Part shown: positions 56,390-64,000 of the stretch, in pieces
Layout: the number at the start of each line of letters is the position of its first letter
Numbering within the stretch: the stretch's first letter is position 1
The notes under the pieces: model-generated
Seen by the model: only the letters and a program-made list of their open reading frames with translations
Database searches by the model: none
What the model was told of the DNA's origin: nothing
Assembly: GCA_950295325.1 (NCBI GenBank)
Contig: OX485806.1
Span: forward strand, 10,850,001 to 10,914,000
DNA length: 64,000 bases
From: Polytrichum commune
Lineage: Eukaryota > Streptophyta > Polytrichopsida > Polytrichales > Polytrichaceae
Direction: 5' to 3'
Position numbers and translations under genes: made by a program

Positions 56390-57250
56390 CTTTACTTGAG
56401 TGCCACGATCGAATCCCTGGCCAGATTCTCATGGTGTCTACGTAAACTCATCCATTGCAAAAGTGAAAACGTAAGTGAATGTCGCGCACCTCTCCATGAG
56501 GAGTGCCCGAAACACCATGGGCACAAGGGGGACCCCGGAGTGACACCCGGGACTTGTGGCGCCGTTGGTGAGAGGGCCCACGTGATCCTAGTGTGGGTGA
56601 GGGCCCCGGGCGTTGGGAACGCCTCCCACCCTCGGAGACTAGGATGCACAAGGCCATGAGCTATGCGTAGCTCATGGCGTGGTGATTCTAGACTGCTCAA
56701 GAACACCTCAATCGGAGGTGTGAGCTAGGAGTTATGGCCATTTGAGTGGGGCGCTGTCCCTGGTGCAGCAGTGCCTGGGAGTGATTCCCGGGACTGCCAA
56801 GGTTCAAATAGGCATAACTTCCTCAATACTTGCCTGAATGGGGCAAGTGAGGAGTCCATCGGCATCTACGTGAAGGTGGGGTAGGGGTCCCGCGTAGAGT
56901 CCTAGAGGCTTATATGGGTGAGGTGGTGTGGCCTCACCCACCCGAGGCCGAACGGCACGGCCTCCATGGGCTTTGGCCCAATGTGAGGCCATAATTGCCT
57001 AGTATGGTTCGGGTTGTTGTAGTGTTGCTCCGGCAACGCAATGATCAACATAGGATTGGACTTCCATGGATGGAAGTCCACATCCAAGAAATGGGTTACC
57101 GATTAAGGGGTGAGTCCCGAAAGCAAAGTAGGAGGGTTGGTTCCCCTCTTATGAACTATATGGTCCGGGGTAGGAGGAGCTAACCATTAGCATGGCGGAA
57201 TGCGAAGGGTTAGCGCTCGTAACCTTTGCTAGAAAGGAAAAATTGGCAAG
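56390..57250. other. GC-rich island of unknown nature
   Basis: It is sharply more GC-rich than its surroundings, with C/G-rich palindromic bits (GGCCTCACCC, CTTCCATGGATGGAAG) and a TATATGGGTGAGG string. No frame is conserved or recognisable. An LTR or LTR fragment is possible, but no TG...CA pair, primer binding site or second copy was found. Nothing here supports a gene. Confidence 0.4.
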
Positions 57251-58576
57251 ATGGCTAAGGGGGCTAGCAAGGGTTGCGACAGTGAATGAGTGTATAGCAC
57301 ATAAATAACAAGTGTTTCTAGGGCATTTGATTTCATAAATAGTCTTAGATACCTCAAAATTAGTCCAGTGCAATCAAGTTGGAAAGAACCAATCAATATT
57401 CAACCTTACATGGGACTTGTTGTTCACTAAATTAAGCCATTCATTCATGATGGACGAGTTTGCATAAACGTTACAAATCCCAAGCATGTGTGATTAGAAA
57501 ATTTTACTACCCAAGCCCTACTTGTTCAATAGATTTGGATGGTGGAATAATAGTTTGCTAATCTTCACTTGTTACACTCCCTAGACATGAGAATAATTCA
57601 AAGAACTGCATCGGAAATAAACATGTTGCGGTCCTCGAAACGTTTTAGGGTTGCAATCTTCTAGCATTGCGGCGAGGTCTTCATTGAACATGGAATCTCT
57701 TTTATATAGAAAGGGTGAGGGGAGCATGAAGCTTGGCAATGTCATGCAAAAGAGATATTTTGAATGAGATTTATTTACATAGATATACTTGCTTGCTTTG
57801 GACACATGCCATCTAGGTATGATAATGACATGCGAAGAGTTAGATTAAAAAGAAATAAAATTAATTTAATCTATACTAAATGATTGAGAAAACATCGAAA
57901 GAAACAATTTAAAGCATCAAGGAATAAAACACATTTGTTCCCAACTCGGATAGAATTAAAAACTTTGGACATTCACTATTTGGTAATTCATCTTAATCGG
58001 ACAGCCCAAATTTGAATGGTGTGAGAACACCCTTATTTACATAAAGAATCAGTTGAATGAATAGATTGCATGAGTTTGTTTTGCAAACCAAAAAATAAAA
58101 CACTCAAACTACATATAACACTACACATCTCCTTGGTTGAGTTTCATGGGATCATGTATTAAATGAACATAATTCTTCTTTTATATCATGATTCAACATT
58201 TACAGGGGACACCGAGGTTGTGCACTATGAGCATTTCAACAAACAATTGTAAAATTATCATAGTTTCTTCATCATACTTGCTTTCTTTGGAAAGAGACCA
58301 TCATTTGGTTGCTTAATAAAATTATGGGATTGGCCGAAGTCTAAGTTAGCTCACATGCCATCATACTAGGGGTTCTAATCCATCACATGTTATTATAGGG
58401 TACCTTTTAAGGGGTTGTGGAATCCTCCCTTTGATTGGTTGAAGTGCTAATGTTGTGTGAGAGGGGTTGGGATGGATGAGAGCTTGTTGATGATTACTAT
58501 TTGGTTGTTATCATCCTTTACCAAATTTAGTGTCGGTTATTAGAAGATGGGATCCTTGGGGAGCACTAAAGAAGGC
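57251..58576. other. Intergenic DNA, nothing identified
   Basis: AT-rich sequence with only short chance frames. Confidence 0.5.
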
Positions 58577-58578
58577 TA

Positions 58579-59092
58579 CAGTCTAACCTCGTTAATACGA
58601 CACTTGTTGTTTATACAACACCCTCGATATTACGACACATTTTTGCACGACCCAACTTTTTGGTCCAAAACAAAAAGTTGACACTCGATAATCTCGGGGG
58701 GGGGGGGGGGGCACTGTGTTAAAAAGTTAAGGATATAGGTGCGAACAACCACTATTTTATAGGGGGGTATTACTTTCAATTCTCTTATTTTTTTCACATG
58801 CTATCATTATGTAAATTTCTACTTTGGGTTAATAGAAAAATGGCTTGCATTACTTATAATTCCAAATTACCTATTATTCCATTCCCTATAGTACTTTAAA
58901 GATGTCCAGTGCCATTTTTGATACCCTATAATACTCTTAAGTCCATTTATAATTTTTAGCCCACATGTTTTTAAAATACCCTATCATTTGTTCGCACGTA
59001 TATTGCTACTCCAACCAATGACTACCCCCCCCCCCCCGAGTCGATAATGCGACATTTCGAATCTCCGTTTTGTCATATTAAAGAGGTAGTTA
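58579..59092. mobile_element. Pogo-like (Tc1/mariner superfamily) element, interrupted
   Basis: The left end is CAGTCTAACCTCGTTAATAC followed by GACAC and preceded by TA (58577-58578). The right end, inverse, contains ACCTCTTTAATATGACA, matching 15 of the 17 aligned positions. CAGT-type ends with CTCGTTAATACGAC are typical of pogo/Tigger elements. After removal of the nested insertion the host element is only about 150-160 bp, so it is non-autonomous. Confidence 0.65.
58693..59040. mobile_element. Nested 348-bp element with poly-G termini and 8-bp target duplication
   Basis: It begins CTC followed by sixteen G and ends with thirteen C followed by GAG, so the terminal inverted repeat is CTCGGGGGG... 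It is flanked exactly by TCGATAAT on both sides (58685-58692 and 59041-59048). A subterminal GTGCGAACAA is also repeated inversely (near 58739 and 58988). An 8-bp duplication fits hAT or P elements. The interior has no reading frame. Confidence 0.8.
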
Positions 59093-59642
59093 ATGCTAAA
59101 ATTCCTTTCATCCATGTTACGTACATCTAAAATTACATCCATTTTCACTTGGGGACTGCTTGGAAACTTCACTTACCATTGGAACTTAACGAGAATAAGG
59201 GTTACTACTGTAAAATGGACATGGTTAGGGTAAAAGCGGCCTCTTGCCTAGTATGTTGTTAAACGTCATGCATCATTGTTATCTCAGTTTCTTATTAGAG
59301 AACTCTTTATATTTAGATATTAATGAAACTATTAGTTTTCAAAAGTTAGTAGGGAATTAAGATAAGATGACAGTAGCGAACTTGGGTAGGCAACACCAGA
59401 GATCTTTGGACTCCTCCTATTTCAAGAGTTATTGAGAACATTTATATTTTTTTGGAGTTATAAGTCATTATTTCATACCATCTATATTGCTTAAACTTGT
59501 TGTGTATACATTTTATACCTCATATTACTTATGTTTTCATATTCCCTTGACAAGACAACAAATTTACGCCATTTGTCATATTAATGAGAAGACGACACCT
59601 AGATAACTCGACTTTTGTTGTGTTTCCCAAACGTGTCATACT

Positions 59643-60223
59643 ACACTTTATATTAGGGGCCATTTGGAGGCCGGCCCATTTGGAGTTGAACCCACTTGGA
59701 CTTGAAGTGGGCCTTCACTTTAGCCCTACTTTACATCGTGGGCCGTTGAGTGGGCCTTCCAATATAAGTCCATAGGCCCTCTTGTAGGGCCCAAATTGGA
59801 AATTATACTTTAAAGTGGGCCTTCCAAATGGGCCTAGGGACTTTATATTGTAAGGCCCAATCCACGGCCCACTTGGGCTTAAATGAATTATGCCCTTGCT
59901 TGAACTAAAGTCATAAGGTCATAAGGTCATAAAGTCATAAATTCATAAATGACTAGATGACAGAGGTTGGGTGAAGTGGGCCATAGGTGCAAAGTAGGTC
60001 TCCATAAACCCTCGACCCAATTTTTTGGCTTCGGTCCATTTCTTTCCCTCCAAAACGCCGCCATGTCACCCGCCACGTAAGCTTTAGGAGAAGTGAGCCG
60101 ACTCTCAATATAAAGCCCTTGGACCCATATTAGGACCCATTTGGACAATCTAAGCACTCTCATTGGTTGATGCCTAGGGTTTGGAAACGGGCCCTAGAAA
60201 TGGGCCCTAATATAAAGTGCCCC
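59643..60223. mobile_element. TIR element of about 580 bp, Harbinger-like
   Basis: The left end ACACTTTATATTAGGGGCCA and right-end inverse GGGGCACTTTATATTAGGGC share about 20 bp, and both continue into CATTT-type sequence. TAA follows the right end; the left flank is degenerate. The interior is rich in GGGCC/TTGGGCC words and contains a GTCATAAG tandem repeat at 59910-59948. Confidence 0.68.
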
Positions 60224-61169
60224 TAAAGAGGGAGAACGACACTACTATGGTTAACTTACCATGCCATCACACCATATTTTAGAATGGAAAGCACAAGTAC
60301 CGCACACGAGTCGGTTCCTCGTGTCACCGGTACCACCAAACTTAATTTATTGCCTCCACCAACCACGTACATAGATTAGCTTGCTCTACACAAAATAGTG
60401 TGGGTCCATTTTAGTGCTTGCTAGCTTGAGGACAATGCATGTTGTACTTAAGGTCATGAGATGCTTTGTGTGGTCGGGGCATGGTCCTTCTAACCCATTT
60501 GAAGTAGCATTGACCGAGCTAGGCCCGATCCATACTCACACATACATGATTATGATTATAGTGAAAAAAGGAATTATCTTAATAAACAATGAGCGTGTTT
60601 CCGTGTGCTAACATTGAAACAATCAATGAGAATTAATTAGCGCGTCTCTCTTGAAACTTGGATATGTTGAAAGTGTGTCAACGGGTTTGTCCGTATTGTT
60701 AAGTTGACAAATAACTAATGAATGATGGGTTTGTCCTCTTGGACCGGAAGCTCCCCATGGTGCATGTGGGATTATATATATAGCAACATATTTTGTGACG
60801 AATTCAAAAAAGGATAAGACCATGTATGTAATATCCTAAGGCAACACAACATTCTTGAGATAGTGTACACCTCACCCTTTTGATGAGGAACCAATGACTA
60901 GAGGTCGGCCCAATTCAAAGACTTCTATGACCGTTAGTAATTACTCATGATTGACCACACTATTCATTATCAACCCACGTTAATTGTCTTGCAAGCACTT
61001 AATGGTGCTATATGACAAGTCACACAAATCACTTTGATTAGCACAATTCACCAATTTTAAAGTCACACTGAATCATATATATAGATAGATAGATAGAGAG
61101 AGGGTGGGTGGGAGGGTAGTGACATGCAATATGAAAGCATGAAACCCAACTACCATTAACATATCACTT
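60224..61169. other. Intergenic DNA, nothing identified
   Basis: A short ATAG/GA microsatellite near 61076-61103. No gene was recognised. Confidence 0.5.
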
Positions 61170-61535
61170 ACGTTCTAAACTATGTAAAACCAACCTCCTT
61201 AATGTCACTCCCTCTTGAATCCTGAAACCCCACGAAACGGATGTTCTCGGTTTAAATCTCACTCCTTGTTATCACATTTCCCTCCCATATGTCATGGGTT
61301 TTGACATTAAAAAAAACACACCAAAGAATTCAATCCAAACACTCTCATGCATCGCATTATCATCATTGTAAGTATTGTTATTATTTAAATGTTGAGTTTA
61401 TGTTATTCCATCATGTCACATGCTACACTAATTCTCTTTTCTCATGCATATGTGTTAACACTACACGTTTTTTTGGAATATCACATCCACTTTGGTTGCC
61501 ACATGTGTGATATTACGGAGTTTAAAGTGTGTCAT
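61170..61535. mobile_element. TIR element family B, copy 3 (most diverged)
   Basis: It is collinear with copies 1 and 2 (AATGTCACTCCCTCTTGAAT, GAAACGGATGTTC, CATGTCACATGCTACACTAA). It ends GTGATATTACGGAGTTTAAA. The left end is degenerate and an internal segment is missing. Confidence 0.78.
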
Positions 61536-61638
61536 GACACATTTTGATATGTAGCTAGCTATGATTTGATTTGGCAATTTGTTGCCTATTCAATTGTATT
61601 GGTAAATTGGGACTAAGTTGCTTGACTAGATAGACTAA

Positions 61639-62203
61639 GGGCCACTTCACACATGAGCCAAGAGCCATGACCTTGTAATGGTGAGGACCCTTGACTCTCA
61701 TCCAGAGGCCATACCATGAGTGTTGGGAAAGCCGTTTTATGTAGTCACGGGCCTTCAAGCATAGTGTGAAGTGAGAATGGACCATGTTGCGGGACCATTA
61801 CATATTATGTTGGCAGAAGAGAGGGGAGGATTTGGTTTTATATAATATGTCTCAAACTCTATCAATTTAAGAGAATTACTCGGTGGTATTTGTCTATCCT
61901 GGAATCTATCATGAAATATGTCATGATGAAAAAAGTATTACAAAAATCACAGTCTCTCGGAATTTGCATCAAGCCCACCTCTTGAAGGTGGGCTTGACGA
62001 GAATTCCGGGAGACCATGAAACCTTATCCATAGTATGCCATGTAGGACTCCATGTAGACTTTTCATCCATGAAGTCTTCTTGGGGCCTTTAGGCCTTCAC
62101 CTTCGTGTGTGAAGTGAAATTGGACGGTCTCCACCCTTTTGACCAATGAGAACTCTTAGATTGCAATGGTCACGGGCCTTCGGTCTTGTGTGTGAAGTGG
62201 CCC
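61639..62203. mobile_element. PIF/Harbinger-like MITE, family A, complete copy (565 bp)
   Basis: The left terminus GGGCCACTTCACACATGAG and right-terminus inverse GGGCCACTTCACACACAAG carry a perfect TAA duplication (61636-61638 and 62204-62206). In the centre, TCAAGCCCACCTC and its inverse form a strong hairpin inside larger arms ending CTCTCGGAATT/AATTCCGGGAG. It is the reference copy for the 15.7-kb and 35.1-kb members. Confidence 0.9.
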
Positions 62204-64000
62204 TAAGAATTTGGGCTAGTACTTAGCATTGTGAGCTACCCATTTTATCATGTTCAAGTGGGTTGGTCACATCGCTTTGGTGGAGTCCTTGTGGAATCCA
62301 TGGACCTCTAATTATGGTAAGTGTGAGGGCGATTGACCAACTTTCATCTTCAAGTGTGTCTAAGTACTTGGAAGTTGGTTGAGCTTTCACACTATAGCTT
62401 TTGATTCGGCAAAATGATATCATTGACGTTTTTGAAAGCATATTCCCATCACCACGAGAATAACTCGAGGTGCCAAATTTCTTGATTGGTATTACAATTT
62501 TGATACCTACAGGTATATTCTTTGGTACCATGCATACACACCTATATACCAGTCCAACATTGGTTATAACCCTCCAACATGTGGTTATGCATTTTCACCC
62601 TTATTGATTTACCGTGTTGATTTACTGTGTTTATTTCAAGCTTCCTAACTTTGTCTGGAATGACCAAGATTACTGGACTATACTGTAGAGGGTGGGTCCA
62701 TACGCGGTGGTGATATGGAGGCGTTGACCAGCTTAGTCTTTTTAACTCTAACACGAATGCGGTAGGTACTTCTTGTTATTGGGGAATAACTTTCTTGTTG
62801 TTATTAGTGAAACATAACTAAGTCTTGTCTCTCCAAGACTTCTTGGAACTAATTGCTTACACAATGACAAGCTGCAAACCGCAAACACAATAAAGTTAGA
62901 AATCCCTTCCAACCCAAATATGAATTTCCCAAGGACCAACACTACTACATAAACTGCAAAACTGCAAAACTTCCTTGTACTGCGCACCTAGTTTTACATT
63001 TTCTAATTAATAGTTACTACGATTTGTGGCTTGAGAAACCCTTATTTCACTATCCTAACCACCACTTCTTACGTGGTCATCTTAAAGGTTACAAACACCA
63101 CTCAAGAATCATCCTTCATGAATTTCTCCTTTGCTAATAGTTGCAATTACCTCCTCAAAAAACAACCTAATTCTACCTTTGGGTAATTACTTTGTAAAGC
63201 ACAATTCCTTGCCACAAGAGCACATACAAAACTTTTAACAACACCATACACAAAGCATTTGAAGAGGGGAAAAAAAAGGCATTTAGACCTATCTTCAAAA
63301 TCACCCAATGTTGGTATTTGTATCCTTGTCACGGGCACACAAATTTCAAAAAAATAAAGATTTTTCAAGGTCACTTTCAAAACCGTTTGTAGAACATTTG
63401 AAAAAAATAAGAAAATTGTGAGAGTAACTTAAAGGCACTCAAGTGTTGAAATTAGTCACCTCGGCACTGAGGTGACAAAATTTATTCTTTTAAAGATTTT
63501 TCAAAATTGTTTAGAAAACCCTAGGAAAGGATGCGAGGCCATTTGTGAACCATTTGAGAAAAAATAAATGAACTTGTAACCAAAATTAATTCCCATTTTG
63601 TTTCCTTCAAAGCCTTTTCTTGTACTGTACATTACATCTTGTTTGAAATTTGAGCATTTGAAAGATGTGGTCATGGCCAACATTTGAAGATAAAAGTACA
63701 ATGTCATGCCATGGATGTGATACCAAATACTGTTCAATATTGCTGGTTGATTGTTGTGATGTGCAGTCTAAAGATATCACAACCCAACTGTGATTTGGAT
63801 AACTCTCCGTGATCAAAATCATCCAACAACACATGTAATTGTTGTTGTAATGTCAACATGACAACCTTGCAAGAAGTAATGTACACAAAACAATGGAGGG
63901 TGTTGGAACATAACACAAGGTCACTTTATGTCGGTGCTTGTATTCCAATGTGGTCAGAATGGAAGCCTAGCTACCACAATCTTTCAAAACCATTGAGATT
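62204..64000. other. Intergenic DNA, nothing identified
   Basis: Only short chance open frames on both strands. No repeat arms, RNA genes or recognisable coding sequence. Confidence 0.5.

Overview
The window reads as nuclear DNA of a land plant. It holds two spliced genes with canonical plant introns, both on the minus strand, at opposite ends of about 40 kb of transposon-rich DNA. I could not fix the lineage. The enolase type, the receptor kinase type and the LINE 3' zinc-knuckle region suggest a plant outside the flowering plants, such as a lycophyte or fern, but that is a weak inference.

Left end (1-5696, minus): the 5' part of a leucine-rich-repeat receptor-like kinase most like the Arabidopsis IRK/PXC2 group. 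Five exons encode a signal peptide, an N-terminal cap, about 21 LRRs and a transmembrane helix. The kinase domain lies beyond base 1. Intron 1 carries a diverged tandem array of about 11 units of 140-190 bp, plus a separate duplication of its acceptor side. Upstream (5697-7040) is a long pyrimidine-rich leader/promoter tract with microsatellites.

Middle (7 kb to 45 kb): no intact gene was recognised. It holds a decayed LINE with endonuclease, reverse transcriptase and C-terminal zinc knuckle (about 17.3-20.3 kb), two 5'-truncated 3' ends of the same family (7.2 and 44.9 kb), a degenerate gag/ORF1-like region with an intact CCHC knuckle (27.5-29.5 kb), and many non-autonomous inverted-repeat elements. 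Several can be assigned by target-site duplication: Stowaway-like (TA), PIF/Harbinger-like (TTA/TAA), Mutator-like (9 bp) and an 8-bp-TSD element nested in a pogo-like element (58.6-59.1 kb). There is also a long-terminal-inverted-repeat family scattered across the window, a four-copy 180-bp tandem repeat (38.7-39.4 kb) and a three-copy 252-bp tandem repeat (14.5-15.3 kb).

Right part (45648-53208, minus): a complete 13-exon enolase gene predicting 480 residues. Its N-terminus marks it as the ENO3/ENOC type of plant enolase, yet every catalytic and metal-binding residue of active enolases is present. One intron uses a GC donor, the last intron contains a transposon-like element, and intron 1 contains a five-copy array of about 330 bp in which one copy includes the 3' end of exon 1 with its splice donor. 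A GC-rich promoter region follows at 53.2-53.9 kb. From 54 to 64 kb there are further inverted-repeat elements and no recognisable gene.

The most notable themes are an ENO3-type enolase that looks catalytically competent, first introns of both genes expanded by tandem duplication at exon/intron junctions, and a rich collection of small elements whose termini and target duplications can be read directly.
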